Part shown: positions 26,554 to 35,021 of the stretch, piece by piece
Layout of the letters: each line of letters opens with the position of its first letter
Position numbering within the stretch: the stretch's first letter is position 1
From: Castellaniella sp047971665
GTDB taxonomy: Bacteria > Pseudomonadota > Gammaproteobacteria > Burkholderiales > Burkholderiaceae_B
Assembly: GCF_047971665.1 (NCBI RefSeq)
Contig: NZ_JBKEAA010000022.1
Span: 4,396-68,395, forward strand
Reading direction: 5' to 3'
Length of the DNA stretch: 64,000 nucleotides
Notes under the pieces: generated by a model
Database searches by the model: none
What the model saw: only the letters and a program-made list of their open reading frames with translations
What the model was told of the DNA's origin: nothing
Made by a program: the position numbers and the translations under genes

Positions 26554-27189
26554 ATGGACGGGCGCATGCCACATACCCTGACCGGCGTGGTCCGCCACGA
26601 GACCGACATCCGCAAGAGCCGGTTTCTGGCCCTGGCAGCGCCCATCGACTCGCCCGAGGCCGCCCAGACCTTTCTGGAAGCGTCCCGTGATCTTCAGGCG
26701 ACGCACAACTGCTGGGCCTGGCGTCTGGGCGAGCAGTATCGCTTCCAGGATGATGGTGAGCCGGGCGGCACAGCGGGCCGGCCGATCCTGCAGGCCATCG
26801 ACGCTCAGGGTTATGACCGTGTGGCGGTGCTGGTGATCCGCTGGTTCGGCGGCATCAAGCTGGGCACGGGCGGTCTGGTGCGGGCCTATGGCGGGACGGC
26901 AGCCGAATGTCTGCGGCTGGCGGATCGGGTGGAATTGCGCGAGGAATGCCACGTGCTGTGCGCCTGTCCCTATGCGGACATGGACCGTGTGCAGGCGCGC
27001 CTGCTGGCGATGGGTGCGCGGATCGAGCATGCGGAATATGACGGCCAGGGCGTCGTCTGGCGCCTGCGCTGTCTGCGCGATGAGGTTGTGGATCTCGAGA
27101 CGCTCTATACCGATCAGACGCGCGGACAGGGATGCTGGCGCGTCCTGGATGCCGGCGGGGGTGCCGGGGAACAGGTCGGCCGCGAGTGA
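26554..27189 (+). CDS. yigZ: YigZ/IMPACT family protein
   Basis: Protein of the UPF0029/IMPACT family, 211 residues. The hallmark sequences are KSRFLALAAPI, ATHNCWAWRLG, DDGEPGGTAGRPIL and VIRWFGGIKLGTGGLVRAYGG. The N-terminal half is the conserved IMPACT domain and the C-terminal half is the DUF1949 type. The family is linked to translation stress, but its bacterial role is unsettled. The ATG at 26566 is an equally good start. It converges with the MFS gene, 7 bases between stops. Confidence 0.9.
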   Translation: MDGRMPHTLTGVVRHETDIRKSRFLALAAPIDSPEAAQTFLEASRDLQATHNCWAWRLGEQYRFQDDGEPGGTAGRPILQAIDAQGYDRVAVLVIRWFGGIKLGTGGLVRAYGGTAAECLRLADRVELREECHVLCACPYADMDRVQARLLAMGARIEHAEYDGQGVVWRLRCLRDEVVDLETLYTDQTRGQGCWRVLDAGGGAGEQVGRE

Positions 27190-27196
27190 GCGGCCG

Positions 27197-28687
27197 TCAT
27201 GCCGCGCCTGGCTGGCGCCGGATCCGTTGATCCTTGATCGCGACCAGCAGGGCCACCAGGACAACGGCCGCAATGACGCCGAATCCGGCGACCATCGCGG
27301 TCGGCCATGAGGACATGTTCAGGGTCCAGAAGACGACGGCGGTGATGATGGCGATGCCCACGGAGGTGCCGATGCGCTGTCCCGTCTGCATGATGGCCCC
27401 GGAGCTGCCCGCGTAATCCAGCGGCACATCCATCAGTGTCAGCGCCTGATTGGGGCTGATCACCAGCCCCTGCGCCAGGCCGATGAACGAGAGGGTCAGC
27501 AGCAGCCACCAGGCGCTGATCCGGTCATGCACCTGCAGCAGGATCACCCCCGCGCTCAGGAGCAGCCCGGCCAGGGCCAGCAGCAGGCCGATGATGACGA
27601 TCCGGCGACCATATGCCATCACCCGGCGTCCGGCCCAGTCGGCGGCCCAGGAGGACAGCAGGGCGGCAGGGATGCCGAACAGGCCGGATTGCAGGGCCGT
27701 CATGCCCAGGCCTTCCTGGACATACAGGGCGACCAGCACCCAGATGCTGGTCATGCCCAGGAAATACAGGCTCATGATCAGCACGCCATTGCTGAAACTG
27801 GACGTGGAAAAGATCCGCAGATCGACCATGGGGCTGTGGCCATGGCGCGCCGTATGCCGTTCCCAGCCGATCCACGCGGCCGTCAACCCCAGGCTCAGCG
27901 GCAGCAGCAGCCAGGTCAGGGGCGCGGTGCGGGATTCGACGAACGGATACAGAAAGCACAGGACCGCCAGTCCCAGCAGCGGGGAGCCGACGGGATCCAG
28001 GGAGCGCCAGCCCTGGTGCGCGGGGGCCCTGGGGGTGGATGCCTGGTTCGGGCCCGGGGCGGCAGGCAGGCGGATCAGTGGCCGGGGAAACCACTTGAAG
28101 CCGAGCACGAGAACGGCGATCCCGATCGGGACATTGACCAGAAAGGTCAGGCGCCAGCCGAGTTGCTGTCCGCCCAGTTCGATCAGCAGCCCGCCCAGGA
28201 CCGGGCCAATGGCCACGGAAAATCCCACCATGGTGCCGAAATAGCCAAAGGCGCGGCCACGCTCCGCGCCCTGGAAATACTGCTGGATCATGCCCAGACC
28301 CTGGGGGTTGAGCAGGCCGGATCCCACACCCTGCGCGAAGCGCGCGCCGTTGAGCCATGCGGCATCCGGCGCCAGCCCCGCCGCGACGGAGGCCAGGGTG
28401 AACAGGGCTACGCCGATCAGAAACAGGCCGCCGCGTCCCATCAGGTCGCCGGCGCGTCCGGCGGCCACCAGCACGACGCCAAACGTCAGCGCATAACCGG
28501 ACAGCACCCACTGCATGTCGGATTGCGTGGCGTTGAGGGCGACATGGATGGAGGGCAGGGCGACGTTGACGATGCTGACCCCGATCAGGGACATGAAGAT
28601 CGTCGTCAGCAGTACGGCCAGGATGCGCCATCGGCCGGGATCCGGCCGATGGGCGGGTTGCGCGGCAACCGGGGGCGCGGCGCTCAA
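27197..28687 (-). CDS. MFS drug-efflux transporter, DHA2 (EmrB/QacA) type
   Basis: Inner-membrane proton antiporter of about 496 residues with 14 predicted helices, the DHA2 pattern. The first helix TTIFMSLIGVSIVNVALPSI and the motif-A-like GRAGDLMGRGGLF are typical. Helix 5 carries GFSVAIGPVLGGLL (motif C), which marks antiporters. The substrate is unknown. The frame begins with a TTG that overlaps the thioredoxin stop (TTGA), and the next ATG lies inside the first helix, so TTG is the most reasonable start. It is co-directional and probably co-transcribed with the thioredoxin-like gene. Confidence 0.85.
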   Translation of the reverse strand: MSAAPPVAAQPAHRPDPGRWRILAVLLTTIFMSLIGVSIVNVALPSIHVALNATQSDMQWVLSGYALTFGVVLVAAGRAGDLMGRGGLFLIGVALFTLASVAAGLAPDAAWLNGARFAQGVGSGLLNPQGLGMIQQYFQGAERGRAFGYFGTMVGFSVAIGPVLGGLLIELGGQQLGWRLTFLVNVPIGIAVLVLGFKWFPRPLIRLPAAPGPNQASTPRAPAHQGWRSLDPVGSPLLGLAVLCFLYPFVESRTAPLTWLLLPLSLGLTAAWIGWERHTARHGHSPMVDLRIFSTSSFSNGVLIMSLYFLGMTSIWVLVALYVQEGLGMTALQSGLFGIPAALLSSWAADWAGRRVMAYGRRIVIIGLLLALAGLLLSAGVILLQVHDRISAWWLLLTLSFIGLAQGLVISPNQALTLMDVPLDYAGSSGAIMQTGQRIGTSVGIAIITAVVFWTLNMSSWPTAMVAGFGVIAAVVLVALLVAIKDQRIRRQPGAA

Positions 28688-29064
28688 TGGGAGGTGGACG
28701 AGGCTTTTTCCTGGGCGGCGATTTCGGCGTGGACCTGCGCCATGTCCACGGCTTTCACCTGGGTCAGAAGTTCTTCGAGTTGCGAGGCGGACAGCGCGCC
28801 GGCCTGCTGGAACAGCAGCACGTTTTCACGGAAGACCATCAGGGTCGGAATGGAGCGGATGCGCAGCGCCGCCGCCAGTTCTTGCTGTTCCTCGGTGTTG
28901 ATCTTGGCGAACGTGACGTCGGGGTGCTGCTCGGCGGCGGCCTCGAAGGTCGGGCCGAACTGGCGGCAGGGACCGCACCAGGGCGCCCAGAAATCGATGA
29001 TCAGGGGCTGCTCGGCCTGGGTGGCCGCCTGGAAGGTGTCTTGGGTGAGTTCGATGACGCTCAT
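28684..29064 (-). CDS. Thioredoxin-like protein
   Basis: Cytoplasmic thiol-disulfide reductase of 126 residues. It has the classic FWAPWCGPCRQFGP active site and the cis-proline block RSIPTLMVF. I start at the ATG at 29064, where thioredoxin homology begins (MSVIELTQDTF) and GGAG is upstream; the open frame continuing to 29217 adds a non-homologous leader. The C-terminus is about 15 residues longer than E. coli TrxA and Ala/Gln/Glu-rich. The stop overlaps the TTG start of the following MFS transporter. A second thioredoxin elsewhere in the genome is likely but not visible here. Confidence 0.88.
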   Translation of the reverse strand: MSVIELTQDTFQAATQAEQPLIIDFWAPWCGPCRQFGPTFEAAAEQHPDVTFAKINTEEQQELAAALRIRSIPTLMVFRENVLLFQQAGALSASQLEELLTQVKAVDMAQVHAEIAAQEKASSTSH

Positions 29065-29203
29065 GAGTGCTCCAGGATCGGGTCGGACGGCAGGATGCCG
29101 TCCGGGGTTCCAATCAATATGGGGGCGGAAGCGGGAATTTGCAAGCCGGGCGGGATGGGGATTCTTGGATCGTGGCATCCCTTCGCTTTGCGGGATTCTC
29201 TGC

Positions 29204-29266
29204 CTCGTGGCCTGCACGCCGCTTTGAGTGTGACGGCCTCCCCCACCTCGCGGCTTGCACGCCGCT
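29204..29266. repeat. Imperfect 20-base direct repeat
   Basis: Copies at 29204-29223 and 29247-29266 share CTCG-GGC-TGCACGCCGCT with two differences. They lie in the non-coding gap between thioredoxin and the purine permease, just before the dispersed hairpin element. Confidence 0.65.
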
Positions 29267-29323
29267 CGGATTCGTCTGGCATAGGACAGCCCGCAGAGGG
29301 CTGTCCTATGTCCCGACTCATCC
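29265..29323. repeat. Dispersed REP-like hairpin element, copy A
   Basis: About 59 bases bounded by GCTCGGATTCGTC and GACTCATCC, with a perfect 13-base-arm hairpin inside (29280-29292 / 29298-29310, 5-base loop). A second copy with the same borders but different hairpin arms lies at 42348-42406. The element overlaps the stop of the purine permease gene and can also act as its terminator. Confidence 0.7.
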
Positions 29324-30610
29324 CGGAAACAGGGCGTATTTGATGGTGAAGAGGATGGCGACCAGCAGGGTGGCCGGGTGGATTTCGCGGAAGCGGCCCG
29401 ACAGGATCTTGATCGCCACGTAGCTGATGAAACCGAAGGCCAGGCCGTTGGCGATGGAATAGGTCAGCGGCATGGAAATGGCGGCAATGGCGGCCGGGAC
29501 GGATTCCGTGATGTCGCTCCACTCCACGTCGACCAGTTCACGCAGCATGAGGCAGGCCACATACAGCAGGGCGGGGGCCGTGGCATAGGCCGGGACGATG
29601 GCGGCCAGCGGCGACAGGAACAGCGCCAGCAGGAACAGCACGGCGATGGTCAGGGCGGTCAAGCCGGTGCGCCCGCCCGCCTGAACGCCTGAGGCGCTTT
29701 CGATGTAGGCGGTGGTGCTGCTGGTACCCAGCATGGAGCCGGCCACGATGGCGCAGCTGTCCGACAGCAGGGCGCGGCCCAGGCGCCCGGGGCGACCCGG
29801 GCGGATCAGGCCGGCGCGGGTGGCCACGCCGATCATCGTCCCGGTCGCGTCAAAGACCTCGACCAGCACGAACACCAGGATTACGTGGAAGAAGCCGGTA
29901 TTCAGCGCCCCCATGATGTCCAGCTCGAAGAATGTGGGGCTCAGGCTGGGCGGTGCCGAGAAGATGCCCCTGAATTCCGTGTAGCCCGTCACGATCGACA
30001 GGAGGGTGATGGCCAGGATGCCGATCAGGATGGCACCACGGATTCTCATCGCGTCCAGGGCCGCAATGATGAAGAATCCCAGGACGGCGAACAGGGTCGT
30101 GGCGTGGGTCAGGTCGCCCAGCCCGACCTTGGTGGCCGGATTGGCGACCACGATGCCCGCCGAGCCCAGGGCGATGATGCCCAGGAACAGCCCGATCCCT
30201 GCGGCGATGGCCGATCGCAGCGAGGCCGGGATGCCTGCGACCAGCCACTCCCGGGCGCCGGTCACCGTCAGGATCACGAACACCACCCCGGAAATGAAGA
30301 CCGCTCCCAGCGCCTGTTGCCAGGAGTAGCCCATCTGCGCCACCACAGTGAAGGCGAAAAAGGCGTTCAGGCCCATCCCCGGCGCCATGCCGATGGGCCA
30401 GTTGGCGAGGAAGGCCATGATCAGCGAGCCCAGCGCCGCAGCCAGACACGTGGCGACGAAAACCGCGCCCTTGTCCATGCCGGTGCTCGACAGGATGTCC
30501 GGGTTGACGAATACGATGTAGGCCATCGTCAGAAAGGTGGTCAGGCCAGCCAGCACTTCTGTGCGGACCGAGGTGTCATGTTCCGTGAGCTTGAAGAACT
30601 GTTCCAGCAT
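29318..30610 (-). CDS. AzgA-type purine (adenine/guanine/hypoxanthine) permease
   Basis: Inner-membrane NCS2/AzgA-family purine-proton symporter of 430 residues with about 12-14 helices. Characteristic blocks are EVLAGLTTFLTMAYI, NPDILSSTGMD, GMAPGMGLNAFFAF, the VEVFDATGTMIGVATRAGL segment and GTSSTTAYIESASGVQAGGRTGLTAL, which match E. coli AdeP/PurP. It probably imports adenine or a related purine. It is divergent from tsaD. Its stop codon lies inside a REP-like hairpin element. Confidence 0.9.
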   Translation of the reverse strand: MLEQFFKLTEHDTSVRTEVLAGLTTFLTMAYIVFVNPDILSSTGMDKGAVFVATCLAAALGSLIMAFLANWPIGMAPGMGLNAFFAFTVVAQMGYSWQQALGAVFISGVVFVILTVTGAREWLVAGIPASLRSAIAAGIGLFLGIIALGSAGIVVANPATKVGLGDLTHATTLFAVLGFFIIAALDAMRIRGAILIGILAITLLSIVTGYTEFRGIFSAPPSLSPTFFELDIMGALNTGFFHVILVFVLVEVFDATGTMIGVATRAGLIRPGRPGRLGRALLSDSCAIVAGSMLGTSSTTAYIESASGVQAGGRTGLTALTIAVLFLLALFLSPLAAIVPAYATAPALLYVACLMLRELVDVEWSDITESVPAAIAAISMPLTYSIANGLAFGFISYVAIKILSGRFREIHPATLLVAILFTIKYALFPG

Positions 30611-30701
30611 GGTGTCTCCTTTGGATGTCTGTCTTCGTTACTTTTGTTTAAGACCGGGTCATTCTAAAGCCCTTTCGAGATCAGTTGTACACTTGCGCCC
30701 T

Positions 30702-31748
30702 ATGCTGATCATCGGATTCGAGAGTTCCTGCGACGAGACCGGGGTGGCGGTCGCGTGCACCGAGCGCGGTCTGCTGTCGCATGCCCTGCACAGCCAGATC
30801 GCCATGCACCGGGAGTATGGCGGGGTGGTGCCGGAACTGGCTTCGCGCGACCATATCCGCCGCATCGTGCCGCTGACGCGCCAGGTGCTGGGCGAGGCGG
30901 GTGTGCGTCCCGAAGACCTCGATGCCGTTGCCTACACGGCCGGTCCCGGCCTGGCCGGGGCGCTGCTGGTGGGCGCGAGTTTTGCCCGCGCCTTTGCCTG
31001 GGCGCGGAATCTGCCCGCGATCCCCATTCATCATCTCGAAGGCCATCTGCTGTCGCCGTTGCTGGCCGACGAAAGACCCGATTTCCCCTTCGTGGCACTG
31101 CTGGTGTCGGGCGGCCACACGCAGTTGATGCGGGTCGACGGCGTGGGGCGGTACGATCTGCTGGGCGAGACGCTGGACGACGCGGCAGGCGAGGCGTTCG
31201 ACAAGAGCGCCAAACTGCTGGGGCTGGGCTATCCGGGCGGGCCGGAACTGTCGCGTCTGGCCGAGCAGGGCGATCCGCAGGCATGCGCGCTGCCGCGTCC
31301 CATGCTGCATAGCGGCGACCTGGATTTCAGTTTCAGCGGCCTGAAGACCGCCGTGCTGACCCGGATGCGGTCCCTGCGTGATGTCGGTCAGGACGACGAC
31401 CGGGCAGCGCGCGCCGACCTGGCCGCTTCGACCGAGGCGGCCATCGTGGATGTGCTGGCGGCCAAATCTCTGCAGGCGCTGCGCCGCACCGGGCTGAAAA
31501 CCCTGGTGGTGGCGGGCGGTGTGGGCGCCAACCGGCATCTGCGCGCGCGGTTGCGCGATGCCCTGAACACCCTGGGCGGCCAGGTGTTTTTCCCGCCGCT
31601 GCATCTGTGCACCGACAATGGCGCGATGATTGCCTGGGCCGCAGTGATGCGCGGGCGCGCCGGGTTGGTCGATCTTGCGGCTCTGCGCAGTGATGCCGCC
31701 TTCGAGGTGCGGCCTCGCTGGGACTTGCAGGACGTGTGCGTCGGCTGA
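30702..31748 (+). CDS. tsaD: tRNA N6-threonylcarbamoyladenosine transferase TsaD
   Basis: Essential tRNA-modification enzyme that transfers threonylcarbamoyl to adenosine 37 of ANN-decoding tRNAs with TsaB and TsaE. 348 residues. The metal-binding HxxxH motif is HHLEGH, the nucleotide-binding blocks are LLVSGGHTQLM and DDAAGEAFDKSAKLLGLGYPGGP, and VVAGGVGANRHLR follows. The ATG at 30702 gives the standard start MLIIGFESSCDETG; the upstream open frame to 30537 is not coding. Confidence 0.96.
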   Translation: MLIIGFESSCDETGVAVACTERGLLSHALHSQIAMHREYGGVVPELASRDHIRRIVPLTRQVLGEAGVRPEDLDAVAYTAGPGLAGALLVGASFARAFAWARNLPAIPIHHLEGHLLSPLLADERPDFPFVALLVSGGHTQLMRVDGVGRYDLLGETLDDAAGEAFDKSAKLLGLGYPGGPELSRLAEQGDPQACALPRPMLHSGDLDFSFSGLKTAVLTRMRSLRDVGQDDDRAARADLAASTEAAIVDVLAAKSLQALRRTGLKTLVVAGGVGANRHLRARLRDALNTLGGQVFFPPLHLCTDNGAMIAWAAVMRGRAGLVDLAALRSDAAFEVRPRWDLQDVCVG

Positions 31749-31787
31749 GCGCCCCGCTTCCGGGGGATGGTCCGATTCCCGGGGAGA

Positions 31788-32429
31788 CTATTTTTTCTTG
31801 CTGCCGATCTTGCTTTCCTTGCCCGCCAGCAAACGGTCGATGTTGGCCCGGTGGCGCGACAGCAGCAGGACGCTGATGAATACGATCACGACAATGGTCA
31901 GCGGATCCGCGTGCCAGGCCACCTTGTCCCCCAGGATGTAGTAGAACGGCGCAAAGACAGCGGCCAGAATCGCCGCCAGGGACGAGTAGCGGGTCACCAG
32001 CGCCACGATCAGCCAGGTGGCGGCGGTTGCCAGGGCCAGCCAGGGCTGCAGCGCCAGCAGCACGCCCAGCGCCGTGGCGACGCCCTTGCCGCCTCGAAAG
32101 CCGAGGAACAGCGGATACAGATGGCCCAGAAACGCCCCCAGGCCAGCCAGCGGGATCGCGGCTTCGGGCAGCAGGCCCTGACGCACGACCCAGGCGGCCA
32201 GCGCCACCGCCAGCCAGCCCTTGGCGGCGTCGCCGATCAGGGTCAGGGCCGCAGCCAGCTTGTTGCCGCCTCGCAGCACATTGGTCGCGCCGGGATTGCC
32301 CGAACCGAAGCTGCGCGGATCTTTCAGGCCCATGACGCGGCTGACCACGACGGCAAAGGGCACGGAGCCCATCAGGTAGCCGATGAGCAGGGCAGTGGCC
32401 AGGCCTGGAATCGAAATAAAAGAAGTCAT
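31788..32429 (-). CDS. plsY: Glycerol-3-phosphate acyltransferase PlsY
   Basis: Membrane enzyme that transfers the acyl group of acyl-phosphate to glycerol-3-phosphate, the first step of phospholipid synthesis. 213 residues, about five helices. Conserved catalytic loops are LMGSVPFAVVVSR, SFGSGNPGATNVLR and GHLYPLFLGFRGGKGVATALG. The C-terminus is strongly basic (GKESKIGSKKK), longer than in some relatives. It is convergent with tsaD and divergent from surE. Confidence 0.95.
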   Translation of the reverse strand: MTSFISIPGLATALLIGYLMGSVPFAVVVSRVMGLKDPRSFGSGNPGATNVLRGGNKLAAALTLIGDAAKGWLAVALAAWVVRQGLLPEAAIPLAGLGAFLGHLYPLFLGFRGGKGVATALGVLLALQPWLALATAATWLIVALVTRYSSLAAILAAVFAPFYYILGDKVAWHADPLTIVVIVFISVLLLSRHRANIDRLLAGKESKIGSKKK

Positions 32430-32544
32430 GGCGGGTAGGGCGGCGGGACGATCCGCACGGGATGAGTGATGGGCGCCATTCTAAAGCGCAGCGCGGCGCG
32501 GGTACAATTCGCACCATCCGGTTTCAAGTGGGAAAGGCGAGCAT

Positions 32545-33291
32545 ATGCGCATTCTGGTGTCCAACGACGATGGCTACAACGCAGCGGGGATCGAAGCCCT
32601 GGCGGCGGCGCTGCGGCCCTTGGGCGAGGTCACCGTGGTGGCGCCGGAAACCAATTGCAGCGCAGCATCCAATTCGCTGACGCTGCGCCGGCCCCTGTCG
32701 GTGCGCCAGGCCGCCAATGGCTTTTATTTCATCAACGGTACGCCTTCGGACTGCGTTCATGTAGCGCTGACAGGCATGCTCGATAACCGACCCGACCTGC
32801 TGGTCTCGGGCATCAACAATGGCGCCAACATGGGCGACGATACCCTGTATTCGGGCACGGTGGCCGCAGCCATGGAAGGCTACCTGTTCGGCATCCCGTC
32901 CATGGCCTTTTCCCTGGCCGACCGCGAGTGGCGCCACCTGGATTGCGCGGCCCGGGTCGCGCATGATCTGGCGGCGCGGTTCCATGATCGGCCCTGGGAG
33001 GAACCGCTGCTGCTCAACATCAATATTCCGGCGGTGCCCTACCGCGACCTGGCGGGCTACCGCACGACCCGCCTGGGGCGCCGTCATCCCGCCGAACCCG
33101 TCATCCGCAGCACGACCCCCTACGGCGAGACGGTGTACTGGATCGGTCCGGTCGGGCAGGCGCTGGACGGCGGCGCCGACACGGATTTCGGCGCCATCCA
33201 GGCGCATGCCGTATCGATGACGCCCTTGCGGGCCGATCTCACGGACCATGCCCGTACCGACAAGGTCGCGCAGTGGATGAGCGACCGATGA
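32545..33291 (+). CDS. surE: 5'/3'-nucleotidase SurE
   Basis: Metal-dependent nucleoside monophosphate phosphatase of 248 residues, linked to stationary-phase survival. The metal site is built by VSNDDGYNAAGI near the N-terminus, SGINNGANMGDDTLYSGTVAAAMEG in the middle and LLNINIP. The ATG is preceded by GAAAGGCGAG. It is the first gene of a surE-pcm-nlpD cluster, the usual order in beta- and gammaproteobacteria. Confidence 0.96.
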   Translation: MRILVSNDDGYNAAGIEALAAALRPLGEVTVVAPETNCSAASNSLTLRRPLSVRQAANGFYFINGTPSDCVHVALTGMLDNRPDLLVSGINNGANMGDDTLYSGTVAAAMEGYLFGIPSMAFSLADREWRHLDCAARVAHDLAARFHDRPWEEPLLLNINIPAVPYRDLAGYRTTRLGRRHPAEPVIRSTTPYGETVYWIGPVGQALDGGADTDFGAIQAHAVSMTPLRADLTDHARTDKVAQWMSDR

Positions 33292-33307
33292 GTTCCCGGG
33301 AGATCCG

Positions 33308-34153
33308 ATGAGCAAGCCGCGTCATCCGTTGGACAAGCCGCGTCACCCGCTGGACAAGCCTGCGCGCGGGCCGCGGACGTCTCCGGTGGGGTCCGCGCTG
33401 GGGCCCGGCTATTCGGTGGCCAACAGCAATACGCGCATTCTCGGGCCGCGCCCGTCCGCTTTGCCGCACTTCCAGGACAGGACGCCCGTTGCGCCCGCCG
33501 CCGCCAACCTGGGCCTGAATTCGGACCGGTTGCGCCTGCAGATGGTGCATCGCCTGCGCGAGCAGGGGGTTGCCGATGAGCGGGTGCTGTCGGCCATGCA
33601 GGCGGTGCCGCGCCATCTGTTCGTGGATCAGGGGCTGGCCAGCCGGGCCTATGAGGATGCCGCCTTGCCCATCGGCTATGGCCAGACCATTTCCCAGCCC
33701 TGGGTGGTGGCGCATATGCTGGCGGTCATGTGCCAGGGCCGCACGCCGGCGCGGGTGCTGGAGATCGGCGCTGGCTGTGGTTACCAGGCGGCCGTGCTGG
33801 CCCGGTTCGTGCCCGAGGTCCATGCCGTCGAACGGGTGCGCGGCCTGTATGATCAGGCACGGCTGAACCTCGCCCAGGCCGGTGTCCGGGGGCGGGTGCG
33901 GCTGATTTTTGGCGACGGCATGCGGGGGCTGGAACACCGCGCGCCCTTCGATGGGATTGTCGTTGCCGCTGCGGGGGTTAAAATCCCAGAAGCCTTGCTG
34001 CACCAGCTGGCTGTGGGGGCACGCCTGATCGCCCCGGAAGGCACGGCGCACCAAAGGCTGATCCTGATCGAGCGGACCGGATTGTCCTCCTGGCACCGGC
34101 TTGAACTCGACGATGTCCGATTCGTACCGTTGCGTCCTGGCACGCAGACCTAA
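33308..34153 (+). CDS. pcm: Protein-L-isoaspartate O-methyltransferase
   Basis: SAM-dependent enzyme that repairs isoaspartyl residues in damaged proteins. 281 residues, about 70 longer than the core family because of an N-terminal extension. The catalytic domain has QTISQPWVVAHM, the SAM motif VLEIGAGCGYQAAVLA and RLIFGDGMRGL. The extension begins with a duplicated heptad KPRHPLD encoded by a 21-base tandem repeat (33314-33355) and is Pro/Arg-rich. GGGAGA precedes the ATG. It lies 16 bases after surE and before nlpD. Confidence 0.94.
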   Translation: MSKPRHPLDKPRHPLDKPARGPRTSPVGSALGPGYSVANSNTRILGPRPSALPHFQDRTPVAPAAANLGLNSDRLRLQMVHRLREQGVADERVLSAMQAVPRHLFVDQGLASRAYEDAALPIGYGQTISQPWVVAHMLAVMCQGRTPARVLEIGAGCGYQAAVLARFVPEVHAVERVRGLYDQARLNLAQAGVRGRVRLIFGDGMRGLEHRAPFDGIVVAAAGVKIPEALLHQLAVGARLIAPEGTAHQRLILIERTGLSSWHRLELDDVRFVPLRPGTQT

Positions 34154-34166
34154 GTAGGAGAACCAC

Positions 34167-35021
34167 ATGCTCGATGGGACGCTGGTGACAGATGCTCCGT
34201 CTACCCAACCGCAGCGCACCGGGCGCTTTCTTCTGTCGGCCGTCACCTTGTCGGTTGCCGTCCTGTCAGCGGTTGGTTTGTCGGGCTGCGCCTCGACCTC
34301 CGCGCGCGCGCCCGTGACCGATCATTCCAGCGGGACCGCCGCCGGAGGGGCGCAGGCAAAGGGCACCTATGTCGTGCGGGCGGGCGACACCCTCTACAAG
34401 ATCGCCCAGGCGCATGGCATGGAGGTCTCGCGCCTGGCAAAGTTGAACAACATCGGCGACCCGACCCAGCTGGCCATTGGCCAGGTGCTGCGTCTGGACA
34501 GCGGCACCCCGATGCCTTCGGGCGGCTCGGGCGCGACGACTTCGCCGGTCAAGCCCGCATCCTCGGGGGGCGCCTCGGGCGGCAGCGGTGGCTCCACGGC
34601 GACGGGCGGCACGACGACGCCGGTCGAGACCTCGGCCTCGCGCGCCAGCGACGCCAGCCTGATCTCCTGGGACTGGCCCAGCAGCGGCAAGATCATCCAG
34701 GGGTTCAACGCCACCACCAAGGGCATCGACATCGAGGGTGTCGTGGGCGCGCCTGTGACGGCCGCTGCCGAGGGCAAGGTCATGTACGCCGGCAACGGTG
34801 TGCGCGGCCTGGGCAATCTGATCCTGCTTGGCCACAGCAACGGCTTCATCACGGCCTATGCGCATAATCAGTCTCTGCTGGTCAAGACGGGCGCGACCGT
34901 GAAAAAAGGCGCCAAAATCGCCACGCTGGGCCAGAGCGATACCACTTCGCCGCGCCTGCATTTCGAGATCCGCCGTCGCGGTACGCCGGTCAATCCCCTG
35001 TCCTACCTGCCGGCGCGATGA
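34167..35021 (+). CDS. nlpD: NlpD-like LysM/LytM lipoprotein (amidase activator)
   Basis: Envelope lipoprotein of 284 residues that binds peptidoglycan and probably activates an AmiC-type amidase at division. A signal segment ends in the lipobox LSGC, a LysM domain follows (YVVRAGDTLYKIAQAHGMEVSRLAKLN...), then a Gly/Ser/Thr-rich linker and a C-terminal LytM/M23 domain. The first metal-binding His of active M23 enzymes is replaced (TTKGIDIEG), as in other NlpD proteins, so it is expected to be non-catalytic. TAGGAG precedes the ATG. Its stop overlaps the next gene as ATGA. rpoS, normally next, is missing. Confidence 0.93.
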   Translation: MLDGTLVTDAPSTQPQRTGRFLLSAVTLSVAVLSAVGLSGCASTSARAPVTDHSSGTAAGGAQAKGTYVVRAGDTLYKIAQAHGMEVSRLAKLNNIGDPTQLAIGQVLRLDSGTPMPSGGSGATTSPVKPASSGGASGGSGGSTATGGTTTPVETSASRASDASLISWDWPSSGKIIQGFNATTKGIDIEGVVGAPVTAAAEGKVMYAGNGVRGLGNLILLGHSNGFITAYAHNQSLLVKTGATVKKGAKIATLGQSDTTSPRLHFEIRRRGTPVNPLSYLPAR

